A DNA stretch of 64,000 nucleotides. Origin: Heterocephalus glaber. Taxonomy: Eukaryota > Chordata > Mammalia > Rodentia > Bathyergidae. Every line of letters begins with the position of its first letter. Position 1 is the first letter of the stretch. Below, piece by piece: positions 10,832 to 23,029 of this stretch. A program made the translations under genes and the position numbers. The notes beneath the pieces are model-generated. The model saw only the letters and a program-made list of their open reading frames with translations, was not told the origin of the DNA and searched no databases. The stretch covers positions 12,282,522 to 12,346,521 of the forward strand of contig NW_004624784.1 in NCBI RefSeq assembly GCF_000247695.1, in the 5' to 3' direction.

Positions 10832-10972
10832 TTTTGAGACAGTGTCTCAGTACATAGTTCAGGTTGGCCTCAAATTCACTATGTAAGCCAGGCTGGCCTC
10901 GAACTCACTGCAATTCTCCTGCCTCAGTCTCCAGAGTGCTGGGATTACAGGTGTATGCCACCACGACCAGCT
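10832..10972 (-). repeat. B1 SINE
   Basis: Minus-oriented 7SL-derived B1 with the internal duplication: two versions of the GGCCTCAAATTCACTATGTA-type segment, then CCTGCCTCAGTCTCCAGAGT and GCTGGGATTACAGG. Confidence 0.85.
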
Positions 10973-11336
10973 TTACTCTTAGCTTTTAAATGTGTTCTAA
11001 CTTTACAGAAAATACAAGAAAGTCTTTACATCAAAACGATACATCAAGTATCAATTTGCTCTTGCAGTATGAAGAATATTCCAATGCAGTGTAGATCCAA
11101 AATAATGCAGTTCCTATGTCCCTTCCTGTAAAAAGAGTAAATGCCATCTACAACGTTAAGCTTTATTAAAATTATATCTCCAGAGTAACAAGGCTAGATT
11201 CCACAACTTTAAGATCTTTGATATACATATTTACTGTCTGCAATTACTTAAGAGAAGAAAGTAAATTCTTAATTTAGAAAGTCGTCAAAGCTAAAGACCT
11301 TTGTGTACGATGAAAGTTGTTATTTGTCAGCCAAGG

Positions 11337-11351
11337 CCTCTAGATGGCGCT
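11337..11351 (+). promoter_or_regulatory. Possible CTCF site
   Basis: CCTCTAGATGGCGCT matches the CTCF core CCASYAGRKGGCRSY at all but one position. It lies in unique-looking intron sequence, not in a recognised SINE. This is a motif match by eye only; occupancy is unknown. Confidence 0.4.
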
Positions 11352-11528
11352 CATTTGTTTTCCTTTGGCCACCACACACAATTTAGTGAGTAAAATCCTA
11401 TGAACAAGACCAAAGTTCAGTTACAAGTTGCTTTAAAAGAGATTTTTTCAAGGCAATTTCCTTAAACAAACAAACCCCAAATACCTACAACACTGCCATC
11501 AGTCCTAATTAAAAGATTGTGGGGGGGG

Positions 11529-11602
11529 GTTACCAGGGATAGAACTCAGGACCTTGCACTTGCAAGGCAGGTGGCAGAACCACTGAGCTAAATCCCCGGC
11601 CC
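11529..11602 (-). repeat. ID-like SINE
   Basis: Minus-oriented ID of the TTGCAAGGCAGGTGG subtype preceded by a G tract. It forms an inverted pair with the plus-oriented ID at 11737. Confidence 0.85.
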
Positions 11603-11736
11603 TAAAAGCTGTATCTAGCTCAATTTTAGGATCCTAAAACCTCTACCCAGTCATCCTTAACTATTATTTGGCCTTAGATACCCTGACAAAAATCTCAAGA
11701 AAAATTTGTACAAGAGATTATATAAAAAAAGTGTGA

Positions 11737-11808
11737 GCCGGGGATTTAGCTCAGTGGTTTCGCCGCCTGCTGCTCAAGACCAAGGACCCGAATTCAATCC
11801 CTGGTACC
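11737..11808 (+). repeat. ID-like SINE
   Basis: GCCGGGGATTTAGCTCAGTG (A box) to AATTCAATCCCTGGTACC (B box), followed by an A tail. About 135 bases from the oppositely oriented ID at 11529. Confidence 0.88.
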
Positions 11809-13344
11809 AAAAAAAAAAAAAAAATTGTGCATAATATTTTTTTGACTGTTTAAGGAGCCAAAGAAGCTTGCCATAGATTCTCTAGGTCTACAGGTCCCAG
11901 ATTAAGAACTCCTAGTTAAGAGTGTCAATACCTCAAGGACAAGAGCTTTTATTTTGTCTGCCCTACATAATATCCAACTTGCAAAGAAACAGAAACCCAA
12001 TGCTTTTCATCTGTTGAACAGATGGTAAAATATGACAAAATGCAGAATGCTAGAGTGCCATCATCAATTCATACTTTCTCAGTGTCATATAGCTCATGAA
12101 ATTAAATTAAAATACACCATTCTACGTCAAATATGGAAAGAGGGTGAAAACGAAGGGAAGAAATGCTCCTGAACCTGATAACACAATTAATCACATGACA
12201 GTCAATTTAAAAGAGTGGAAGATGGGTCTCAGATCAAAGGGTACAAAACATCAACTTTTCCAGATGCCAAATACTCTATTTTAATGCCTAAAGTGGCTCC
12301 ATCACTTGTTCCCTCCTGAAGGGCTGAGCCTCTGAAGCTGAATGAAACTGAAGTACTCTGGGCAATGCAGGAATATGCCACTCTGCCCATGTGTGCCAGA
12401 GAAGCAGCTTCCTTTCTGAGGCTGCTTTCATCTGCTCTGTGCAAGATGCCAAGTGGACTCTGCAGTGAAATCACTGTGGGCCATGAAACTCGATATGCCA
12501 ACCAAATGTTAACTAGAGGATGTGCAGTGGTATGGCCCTGCCTGCTTCACTGACAGGCATTTGGACGATTTTGAGGGGAGCAAGCTTCTGTATGGGCAGG
12601 GTCCTAAAACGGGAACCGGGACTGCTAGCATGATTCTATCTAAAAAGAGAACATTTTTTCTTTTTTGTCTTTGATAACAACTTTCTCAAGGGGCTTGATG
12701 GGGAAAAACACTGATGCTGGGGGTAGAGATTAAAAAAACAACCTTAAATTCACCAGAGATAGTTTCAAATTCACCAGAAACTGCCTCCAGTTTCCAGGGC
12801 AGAGAAATAAATGAAACAAGATTTCCTAGGTGAAACTCTGAAAACATGGCACCCGAAGACACAGTAAAGGTCAATTTGTCTTGGAGAAGAGGTATAGTCA
12901 AGTAGGGCATGCTGAGTGCCCTTCAAGTATCTGAAGGAGATTCACAAAGAAGACAAAGTGGACTTGTACTATGCGGTCTGAGGGCCTGAACTTAGAATAA
13001 TCAGGAAGTTACCAGTTCAATGTGGGAAAAATCTTTCTAATTATCTGCTGATTTGATGAGAGTCCTAAGGATCCGAGGAGGGGCCACTTAGGGAAACAAG
13101 AGGTGGCAGTCTAGAAGGTAAGACTATACCTGCAGCACAGCTAATTTTACTCATTTTATAGGTCAGTGTTCTGAGTAAGACTTTACTTGGAAAAGAAGTC
13201 CAGAAACAACTGCATAGGATGAACTCCTTGGTTCCCCCATCCCTAACTCCAAAAGCCACATAACTGTGACAAGGGAATGGCTTGTCCTATGAGGTAGTGA
13301 GCTTTTTGTCATCAGAAATGTTTAATCACAGGCTGACATCTGAG

Positions 13345-13500
13345 ATGCCATTTGAAGGGCTCCTAGCCTTGGGCACGAGGAAGTCTGGGAGTCCTTCAAG
13401 GATGGGACCGTGTCTTACAGAGCTGTGTATCCCCAGTGCCTAGCAAATACCTGACCAGGAACAGGCTTTCACAAAATGACACTTGAAAGAGACACTGGAA
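13345..13500 (+). repeat. L2 LINE 3' fragment
   Basis: AAGGATGGGACCGTGTCTTA and GTGTATCCCCAGTGCCTAGC are the typical L2 3' segment. Confidence 0.65.
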
Positions 13501-13717
13501 CTAGAGGACCACTACAGTCTTTTCTAACAACTTAATATCCAAAACAAAATAGGCATTTTCCATGCTTCAAGCTGAAATAACCAGAAAATTAACATTTCAC
13601 TTGATATTTAGACATAGCACTCTATAGGGTCAAAAGAATGGATGATTTCCATGGGTATCTCCACCCAGCTCTTTGTTACACACAGAGGGTACTTTACTCA
13701 AAGATTTGTTTTCTCTC

Positions 13718-13789
13718 AGTACCCGGGATAGAACTCAGGACCTTGTGCCTGTGAGGCAGGCATGGCACCCTGAGCTAAATCCCCAACCC
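13718..13789 (-). repeat. ID-like SINE
   Basis: Minus-oriented ID flanked by TTACTCAAAGATTT direct repeats on both sides (about 13693 and 13790). Confidence 0.85.
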
Positions 13790-14079
13790 TTACTCAAAGA
13801 TTTTTTCTGAAGCTATATAGAATAATCTGTAAATCAGATCAGCAGATTACCACCTGGGGAGAGGGCTGCATGTGGGCCTAACTCTAGCATTCAGGTAATG
13901 ATAAAACAAACCAAAACAATTCTTGGCAGGTAAGTCTCCTTTGGAAACCCTGTGGATTTGACTTAAGGTATTAATGTCCCTTTAGCACTTTAGAGAGCAA
14001 AGAAAAGAAAAAAAAGAGTAAAAAACAAAACAGAGATGGAGGGAATAAAAGATTAACAGAGTAATCCATTTAAAATATT

Positions 14080-14455
14080 TAATTTTTTGCTCTTTATATT
14101 TTGAATTTCTCATATAAGAGAAAGCATGTAATATTTAAGCTCATGTGTCTGATTTATTTCACTTAACATGGTCTCAAGATACATTCATTTTCCTATGAAT
14201 GCCTCGAGTTTGTCCTTCTTTATGGTAGAGTAGTACTTCACTGTATATAAATACCACATTTTCTTTATCCAGTCTTAGGAAGCAGGGAGAGAGTTGCAAA
14301 AGAGAAGGGGACCAAGAGATGGAGGGAGATGGGAATGAAAAAAGAACTAACATGTGTAATGTACATGTACCAACTTCCCACAAAGGATGTAACCATTATG
14401 TAGTACTATAAACATGTACCAATAAAAATTAAAATTCAATAAAAAATAAAAATAT
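14080..14455. mobile_element. L1 3' end with 5' inversion (twin priming)
   Basis: 14080-14273 is L1 3'-region sequence in minus orientation. Its reverse complement matches the plus-strand L1 at 60480-60660, for example GGATAAAGAAAATG and ACTACTCT-CATAAAGAAGGA. From about 14276 the sequence turns to plus orientation and matches the end of the same L1 (60720-60850), finishing with ATGTACCAATAAAAATT and an A-rich tail. Adjacent inverted 5' and sense 3' pieces of one L1 are the mark of twin priming. Confidence 0.75.
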
Positions 14456-14474
14456 TATTTAATAACAATTACTA

Positions 14475-14612
14475 AAGTTTATTAAGCACACAATATGCAG
14501 TGATAAACTCTTTAAATTTAAGCACTCAATTCACATACTAATTCCTATTGCTATTATTTCCATTTTATAGGTAAAGAAATTAAAAGTCAGTGAAGAAACT
14601 TGACCAGGTAAA
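14475..14612 (-). repeat. MIR SINE fragment
   Basis: Minus-oriented MIR (TATTATTTCCATTTTATAGG, AAGTCAGTGAAGAAACTTGA) interrupted on the right by the B1 at 14613. Confidence 0.6.
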
Positions 14613-14780
14613 GTTGGGCATAATGGTGCATGCCTATAATCCCAGCACTAGGGAGGCTGGGAATTACACAGGAATCACAGGACATCTGCTGTGAGTTTGA
14701 GGCCAGGATAGGTTACACAGTGAGTTCAAGGCCAGCCTAGAATATATAGTGAAACCCGGTCTCAAAAAAAAAAAAAAAAA
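14613..14780 (+). repeat. B1 SINE
   Basis: Full plus-oriented B1 with the doubled GAGGCCAGGATAGGTTACAC / TTCAAGGCCAGCCTAGAATA segment and an A tail. Flanked by AGAAACTTGACCAGGTAAA on the left and a one-mismatch copy on the right. Confidence 0.85.
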
Positions 14781-17254
14781 TAGAAACTTGACCAGATAAA
14801 TTCTTGTCAGTCTTACTCCAAAGAGTTCTTAATCTAAATAATCATCTAATCTGTCTTAATCTTAATCTAATCTGCCACGCTCACAGAGTCACCCATAAAC
14901 TGAGTACCAAATGGGCTAGGTAAGCCCTTGGTGGAATGCTGGAAAGGAGCTGGGAAAATACGTTGGGGAGAGGCATGGAGATTATAACAGGCTGGGTGAA
15001 ATGAGAGGGCAAGGACATAAAGAATATCTGAAGGGAGGAGGGTTAACCTACTAATTATTTTATTAGTGAGGATTAACACAGTGCAGAAAAGCAAACTTAG
15101 TTCGCATACTCCCAGTTATTGCAAGGCAATGAAGACTATGATGGAAAAAAAAAATAGACTATGATGGAGAGTTATAAATAATAGGCACACCCAATCAAGC
15201 ATAGGCAGAAATTTAGGGAAGTGGACCATCAGAATCTTCAGGTTGATTCTATGATGGAAGAAAAGCCAACAATCCTTAAGTTCTTCATGTGATCCCAAAG
15301 TACAGACATGGCAAAGCAATCATTTTCAGCTCTGTGGTAGAGGACTGGTCTGAAAGAAACTGAGTCATAGATTCTTTCTGGCCACATAAAGCTACTTTGA
15401 TCTAGTGGAAACACCAGACATCTGTGTGCCAGAAGGCAAGAGAAGAATGCAAGAAAGAAATGATTAGCCAGGAAATTAGGCTTCCTATGCATGTTTAGAA
15501 AAAGGTATATGGGCTAGTTTCTCATACGACCTTTCCAATCATAGTAGATGTGTTCAAAGGTAATTCCAAGTAGCACAAGAGTTCTTTATTCTCGATAATT
15601 TTAGCACACTTCTTAAGGATGCTTACTTCTTAGTAATGAATTGCTTCTAGAGCAATTCAAATTTCAAAGAGGGCTCTATTTTTCTAAATTGCAAAATCCA
15701 AAAAGGAACAGAATTCATTGGCTATTAACTAACACATCTGTTTCAATGGAAAATGAGAAATTTTATAAAAACAAAATCTTAATTTAAATGGCATTCAACT
15801 CTTAAGCATTTGAGAACAAGGAAACTAGGCGATATAGTGCCTGCTTGTGTTATTCTTTCGCTTTGTCCAGCTCAGGTACAGGTATAGGGAAGAAGTGATA
15901 CTATTACACACTACTGATGACAGGCCTACAAAGACAGTCTCAGGATGGAGCCCCGAAGCTTTGCCAAGAGTCCATCCCCTTATTTCACATGCTCTGGCCT
16001 TAGAAATGTTTGTGACTCAGAGCCTCCTTAACACTGCTTACCTTTTCCAAAAAGAAAACCCACAGACAAAATGCAATGGCTTTGGCTCTTCTTCATGAAA
16101 AGAAAACAAGGTATATCAAAATGTCCAATTCTTTCACAATCATGGGTAGAAAAGTGTGAGAAATCATTTAAATTACTTTTATATTTACAGTTTTTAAATT
16201 TAAAAAGTCCCCCCTCCCAGATACCTTCTTTTGGCAAGAAGTTGGCTAGAGTTAAGAATCCTCACTTCGCTTGTGTACTGAGCCCTAGAATTATTAATAT
16301 GCCCAGGGAAACTGTTTTTATCAACTGCCAACTATGGTGAAAATATCTTACATAGTCACTATTTCTAAAATCTAAGAAAAGTAGACAAATGGTCTTTAAA
16401 TAAGACGTCTGTATGTACAAATAACACACACTGAATGTGCCAACCTGTAAATGTATTTAGATTGCATAAATGTTACATATAATCATAAAAATACAGGGGA
16501 GCTCCTCTACCACAGTTGGTTAGCATGTAGTACTTACAAGAAATATAGGGGTTTGGTTTTTTTGCAGTCAAATTGTTACATTTGATATTTCCATGACAAC
16601 AATGCCATAAAAAATACATAAATTTTAAAAACAATAGTGTTGTGAGAATTTGAATACCTTTACTTTATAAATTAAATTTCCATACACTATAGCCATAACT
16701 GAAATACATAAGTATTTCCCAATCCAAAGTTCAAGAACTAGTTAAACTAATAGTAATAAATGCCACAGTTTACATAACCAAATAAAACACACAATTTTGG
16801 AATTAACTCTAATGGGACTTAATCTGAATCAACATTGGTTGTACTAAATTTTGACTTATAATAAATAAGTACTGAGACTAGCTCCTCTAACACAACAGCA
16901 CCAAGGAAATATACTGTTTAAAAACCATTTGCTTTCAGTTCTTGTAGGAAAGAAACACAGAAGTCCCATACAACCAGAATACTTCAGTAAAATTTCTAAA
17001 AGAATATGCCAACGACAGCAAGGGATCAAACCAGAAAAAGCACAGAGTTCTCTGGGTTTTTTTAAAAGTAAAAAATCTTTACTCCTTTGTGTTTTCTTTT
17101 TGTTTCAATTCAATAAGCCGTGAGAAGTAGCACTTAGAATACATTAGGAGAGCTCGAGTTAAATGTAAATCTCAACACCACTGGTTTCTGTAGGTGTAAT
17201 CAGAATATCCTGGAATAGAAATAAAGTTCCAAGAAAGAAAAGAAAAGAAGAGAA

Positions 17255-17460
17255 AGAGAAAGGGGGGGAGGAAGGGAGGGAGGGAGAGAGGGAGAAAGAG
17301 AGAGAAGGAAGGAAGGCAGGAAGGCAGGCAGGCAGGAAGGAAGGAAGGAAAGGAAGGAAGGAAGGAAGGAAAGGAAGGAAGGAAAGGAAAGAAAGGAAAG
17401 GAAGGAAGAAAGAAAAAGGGGAAAAGAGGAGAGGGAAGGAAGGAAGAGAAAGAGAAGAAA
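17255..17460. repeat. GGAA/GAAA-rich simple repeat
   Basis: About 200 bases of purine-only tetranucleotide repeats. It gives a long low-complexity open frame on the minus strand that is not a gene. Confidence 0.95.
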
Positions 17461-17669
17461 AGAAATAAAACTTCTAAAAAAAAAAGGGAAAAGAAATAAA
17501 GCTTCTATTAAAGTACCAATAAACTGAAGTTGAGAAGCTTCTTTCAACCTAATAGTCTACCAATGTGAGACAGAATACAAAGAAAAAAATATTTGGTCTA
17601 TGTATCTCTGTTCATTAGAAAAATAACACCAATTTCTTGAATTTCCTTCTTCTTATTCTTTTTTCTTTT

Positions 17670-17876
17670 TCTTGGTGGTAATGGGGATAAAACACAGAGC
17701 CTTGCACATGCTAGGCAAGCGTTATACAACCGAGCTATATCCCAGACAACCATTTTTAAATTTCACTTTGAGTCTGGGTCTTGCTAAGTTGTCTAGGCTG
17801 GCATTGAACCTGTGATCCTCATGTTTTAGCCTCCCAAGAATCTGAGATTATAGGTGTGCATCACAACTGTCAGCCA
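17670..17876 (-). repeat. B1-dID dimeric SINE
   Basis: On the minus strand a B1-like half (CAGTTGTGATGCACACCTAT ... GACAACTTAGCAAGAC) is followed by a short A/T linker and an ID-like half (GGGATATAGCTC ... CTTGCCTAGCATGTGCAAGG). This is the arrangement of the rodent B1-dID dimers. Confidence 0.7.
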
Positions 17877-17968
17877 CTTTTCTCTGTTTCTCTATACAGA
17901 GTTACCATAAGCCATGAGGCAGTTTGCATGAAAAGACTAATGATAAATAAGGCAGTACCAACACTTAC

Positions 17969-18078
17969 CCCTGGTTTTCTACAATGTTAGGTAAAATCAT
18001 GGGGATGGTCTGAGGAAGCCTGCTTGACTCTGATGTAGGTCTAGCCTCTTTTGTGATATCCTCTGTGCTTTCTGCATT
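17969..18078 (-). other. Possible cryptic or poison exon in SIK3 intron 6
   Basis: On the minus strand TTTTGTGTTATAG could act as acceptor and CAGGG followed by GTAAGTGT as a strong donor, bounding 110 bases (103 with the next AG). Spliced after exon 6, the 110-base form reads into a stop codon after 12 codons, and either form breaks the frame to exon 7. The same bases have an open frame in another phase. This rests on splice-site appearance only. Confidence 0.2.
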
Positions 18079-20487
18079 CTATAACACAAAAGCATGACAG
18101 ATTTTCTCCCTAGTGGTGAATAATTCAGAATGTATGTGAGAACTGCTTTGGAGACTCTGAGCCCTTTCCTGTACGGGGGCTGGTGGGTGAGCTACATTCA
18201 TTCCCTGTCCTGGTCTCTCTAAACAAAGTGCTTTTAAGCCAAGCAAGATGCTGTGTGGTTCTTGATGAGCAAGCCTATCAAGGCAGACTTGTTTGCTACG
18301 TAAGTAGAAGCTTTTTGGCAGTAGCTGCAGGGTATGTACTCCATCAGAGGCATTATGTAAGCCTGAGTCTTGCATTCCCAGTGATAAAATGCTTGTGCGG
18401 TATTACAACTAATTAAGTCACAATGAAGTCTAATCAATTAGGACTCAAAAATATTGTCCACAAGAGATCTCTATGCACTTGCCATCACTGCAGTTTTTTC
18501 ACTGTAAATTAATTTTCCTTCAGTTAAATAAAGGATCTTACTATGTTTGCTAGCAGGTGGTACAGCAGAAGAATAAGGCAAACTAGGCTTTAAGAAGTAG
18601 GCTGCTGATGGGGTTTTTAAAATATTGTTACAGAATTAATCTGGTACTCAAAAATTTTAAGTTACTTCCATCATTGGCTTCCATCAGTGGCAGAAGTCAG
18701 AAAATGCATCAGCTGACATATGTGCCCAGGCCAGGGCTCATCTTTTGTAACAGGAAAATAGCAAGTTTCATCCTACAATCCTTCTCTAATTTAGGCTGGG
18801 GTTTTACCTAAAGGACACTCTCTGGGATACCTGGGGAAGTTTAACCCAAAAATATTGATTGGGACCAAACATCTTTCACCCAAGACACAGAAAGAGAATT
18901 GTACAGTAGATCAAAACACCTTTTAAAAACTAGAAGTCACTTTACCTCATCTACATAGTAACCCAAATAACACACACATATACACTCACACAAACTGGTT
19001 TGCTGAATAAAAATTTTAGACCATCAGTGAATTATTTATTATTTTAGTAACACAAGAATGTCATAAAAGAATTAACAGTAAAGTGGTGATGTACTTTTTC
19101 ATTCAAAAAATATTTACTGAAAATTTATATCCTACCAGATGTTAAGTTTTATGGAAGATGCTGCTATGCAAAACATTGTACTCTTAGCAAGGGGCTTACA
19201 TTCTGGAGGAGGTGAGAGGAGAAAGACATGTATATAATTATAAAGCTAGGTGGTATAAAATCAATTCAAAAAATAAATAAATAAAATCAATTCAGCCTGG
19301 AATAAATCTTTTAAACTTATACCACTGCTACTCTAAGTTGAAAGAATATGTTTTTGGTATATCTCAGGATGCCTATGAAGGGAAGGCATAGACCTGGCAT
19401 AGAAAGATCCATCCACTAATTGTAAGGACACAAACTCCACAAATTACTGAGAATAAAGAGAAGCTTAAAATTCTTGTAACTGTATCCATTTGTAGAACAT
19501 GGCCTCCTACACAGCTGGAGATACTCTGGAATTCAATTTGGCTAGGAGGAGCTAGATGATTGGTTCTTTTCTTCTTGTCTCTGAAATACTAATTTAGAAA
19601 ACTATACCAGCTCTGCTGGAGTTTGTAGATCCTTTTAGCAGAAGAGTGGTTAAACTCAACTCAAGTCTATGATAACAGCTTAAGAAAAGAAAGGATTATA
19701 AGGACTTCCCTCACCACTCTGTCTAGTGTAGAACAGTGACAGCAGACCTGACACTCTCACCTCCACAGGAAGAAATTACTCTAGATGTGGTGAGGTTTAA
19801 CTGTGCCCAGAAACAGGAGCTAAAGCAGAAAGAGAAGTCAGGGGCAGAGTTTAGGCTTTGTTTACATGAACCTGAAACTTCACAGCACTGAAAGATTATC
19901 TAAACTGAAAAAAGAATGAACCTTATGGTTTTGTTTTCTCCTATGCGCATCCTTTTGATGGTATCCTCTGATGGGCCTTGGGATTCAGACCTATGAGGTC
20001 AGGCAATGCCAAATACATGTTTGTTCCTAAGGGCAGGAGAGATCACACTGGTAAATGGCAACTGTCAACTGGTTTACTATATTGGGTTGTTTCTCATTTT
20101 CTATACTTAATCTTACAAAAATGTTTATTCTAACTTAGGGCATTATTTGTCTGGGATTAAACAGTGTATATTTAAGATAATCATGCTGGCTTTCTCTGAG
20201 TCTTTAAGCTTTCATGCTAACCTATACTATATTATAAATGTTAGGTCTTTTGAAGCACTTAACACTATACAGTTTATTTCTAAGCACTAATAGACAATGT
20301 GACTGTCAGCATGGTTTCCAGGATTCAATCTCTGAAGCCAACCCTGGTAAGGCTTGAACAAGAATCTTTTGCCATGGCATACCAGAGAGGGGGTGGAGGG
20401 TAGAGAAGATCCAAATTGCTCACAGGAAGTACTGTGAACACTGGAAAAGCAGAGGAAGTGGCTTATTTAGCTTGTCTTTTTCTGCAA

Positions 20488-20705
20488 CAGTGTGGTGTAG
20501 CAGAAGAAACACTGAATTTGAGTACTAAGTTACTTATTACCTGAGCAGATTTAGGCAAGTCAACTAATTTCCTTAAACTTCAGCTTCCTAAGCTTCATCA
20601 GCAAAATGATAAAATAATATATGCTGTTATCAATTCCAGAGTATGGTTATGTAGCTCAAATTAGATCAAGTATAAGAAAATAGTCTGTAAACTCTAAAAC
20701 CCTAA
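20488..20705 (+). repeat. MIR SINE
   Basis: Plus-oriented, diverged MIR: GTGTAGCAGAAGAAACACTG, TTTAGGCAAGTCAACTAATT and ATGATAAAATAATATATGCT follow MIR order. Confidence 0.65.
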
Positions 20706-21004
20706 GTAAATGGTTTAAGCTGGAAAATGATATGATCAGATTTGTGTGTGGTATGTTTTATTTCTTTTTATATTTGCATCCTGGAAAGATTACTCATGCA
20801 GTGATGTGGAGAATGGTCTAGAGGGGACAACTCTGGAGTCAGGAATCCATACAGCTAAAATATTGTTCAGGGGAGAGCATGCTAATATGGTTTATGGAAG
20901 TAGCTAAGAAATGGAGGGCTGAATCTACAGTATGTGATGGTAGAAGAATGAAGGAAGGCTTGTTGTTTCTGCCTTGGTCAGATGGGTATGCCATTCACTG
21001 TTTG

Positions 21005-21565
21005 GAAGATGTTCATTAACAGGTGAAAGAATAACTGTGGTACATTCAGACAATGGAATATTATTTAGCAATAATAGGAAATGAACTATAAAGACACAGA
21101 TGAAAATATATATATCACTAAGTGCAAGAAGCCAAATCTGAAACAGCTACATACTGTGTATTTCCAACCACATATTTTGGAAAAGGTAAAACTTATGGAG
21201 ACAGCAAAGGGATAAGTGATTCTTGGGAAGTGTGATGAATAGGTGTGTAGCACAGAGAATTTTAGGGGCAGTTCAACTACTCTGAATGATATTACAATGA
21301 TAGAAACATGTCATTGTGCATTTGTCAAAATTCATGAAATGTACAACACACACAGTGACCCCTAAGGTAAATGGTGATTTTGGGGTGATAATGCTGGGTC
21401 AATTCAGGCTCATGGCCTGTAACAGATTTACCACTCTAGTGGAGGCTATTGACAGGAAGGGAAGCTTGGGGACAGACCAAAGGGAACATGGAAACTCTGT
21501 ACCTTCTGCTCAATTTTGCTGTGAATTTGCAACTGCTCAGAAGTATAAAATCTATTCTAAAAGGT
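21005..21565 (+). repeat. L1M-type LINE 3' end
   Basis: GTTCATTAACAGGTGAAAGA, CAATGGAATATTATTTAGCA and CATTTGTCAAAATTCATGAA follow the order of old mammalian L1 3' ends. The frames within it are broken. Confidence 0.75.
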
Positions 21566-22202
21566 AAGGAATGGTAAAGTACTAAATACTTCTGGGCAAC
21601 CATTAAGATGAAACAAGATACACAGTTGGTTAATGACAAGGTCACTAGTTACCCCGACCACAGCAATGTACTGAGCCACTTTCTGCTTCATTCTATAGTA
21701 AAATCAGAAAGGGTTGGGACTACTTTCTTACTTCATTTTCTTTCCATCCTTTTCTGTTGTATCCACACTCTTTAGGCTTTTACATGCCACTCCACTACAA
21801 CCACACTAGAAGACCAGCAATGATCTCCACATTTCTAAAAACAACATTCAGTTCTCAGTCTTCTTCCTTGACTTAGCAGCATTCCCCACAGCCCTCATGC
21901 CCTCTTCCATGGAACATTTTCTTCATCTGTTTAAGACAAAAGGCCTTCTGGCTTTCCTCACTAGCCATTCTTACAATCCCTCTTCACCTTCCTTATTTTT
22001 AAATATTGGTATGTTCCGGACCTTAATCCTTGGACCTCTTCCCTTCTCTTTAATTACTAAAAAATAATCTCATAGTATGAAATATACTTACCTCTACACT
22101 GATGATTCCCAAATATATTTGCCCAGAACTCTCTCCTAAACTCAACTAGTAGACAATATCTCAAATGTAGATGTCTAATGGGCCTCTGAAACTTCACAAG
22201 TC

Positions 22203-22360
22203 TTGGCTGAGTGTGGTGGCACATGTCTATAATCCTAACACTTGGGAAGCTGAGGGAGGAGGACTGCTGTGAGTTGGAGGCCAGCCTGGGCTACATAACA
22301 AGTTCAAGACCAGCCTCAACTACATAGTGAGACCTTGTCTCACAAAACAAAACAAAGCAA
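22203..22360 (+). repeat. B1 SINE
   Basis: Plus-oriented B1 with internal duplication (GGAGGCCAGCCTGGGCTACA then TTCAAGACCAGCCTCAACTA) and a CAAAA-rich tail. It forms an inverted pair with the B1 at 22511. Confidence 0.88.
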
Positions 22361-22510
22361 AAACAAGATCCAAACAAGCAAAAAAAACAACAAAAAATCT
22401 TCACATCTCCAAAACACCCCTCCAAAATATAAGTATTCTTTCCTAGTTATCCCATTTGAGTTAGGAGTAAATCCATCCTGATTGCTCAGGTCAAAGCCCC
22501 TGGAGTTACT

Positions 22511-22645
22511 TTTCTTTTTGAGAGGGGGGACTCACTATGTAGTGCAGGCTGACCTTTAAGTCATTATGTAGCCTAGGCTGTTTGAACTCATGGAAATCCT
22601 CCTGCCTCAGTCCCCCAAGTGCTTGTAGCACCACCACGCCAAGCT
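22511..22645 (-). repeat. B1 SINE
   Basis: Minus-oriented B1, about 150 bases from the plus-oriented B1 at 22203. It ends in CACCACGCCAAGCTG and is flanked by GAGTTACT and GAAGTTACC. Confidence 0.8.
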
Positions 22646-22696
22646 GAAGTTACCTTTAACTACTCTCTTTCTCTTGCTTCAAGTCTACAACTAAAT

Positions 22697-22905
22697 GTTG
22701 TTGGAGCCAGACTACCTGGGTTTAAATTTCAGTTCAGCCACTTAGTGGCAACATAATCTTGGGGAAATTGTACCTTTCCTGGCTTCAGTATTACTACCTG
22801 TGAAACTGGGATGACAACAGTTATGCATCTCACAGGATTGTTATAATAAATAAGTTAATGTTTACAGGAAGCTTTGAACAGTGTCTGTCATGCCGTGTAT
22901 AGTAT
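22697..22905 (+). repeat. MIR SINE, well preserved
   Basis: GAGCCAGACTACCTGGGTTT, CCACTTAGTGGCAACATAAT, GTGAAACTGGGATGACAACA and GAACAGTGTCTGTCATGC follow the MIR consensus in order. Confidence 0.88.
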
Positions 22906-23029
22906 CCTTTTAATCTCCCCACTTCCTACTATCTCAGCCTTTCCATTCCAGAGTCTGGAAACTAGCTATCCACAGCTCTCATCTGGATTACGCTAAATTT
23001 CTGACTAACTGCTCTCTTTCTATTTGCCT

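Noticed and set aside
11737..11808. tRNA-like sequences with A and B boxes throughout the window
   Set aside because: They are ID SINEs: they lack paired acceptor stems, have A tails and are flanked by target duplications. No real tRNA gene was found.
17200..17547. A 115-codon minus-strand frame rich in serine, leucine and phenylalanine
   Set aside because: It is a translation of the GGAA simple repeat.
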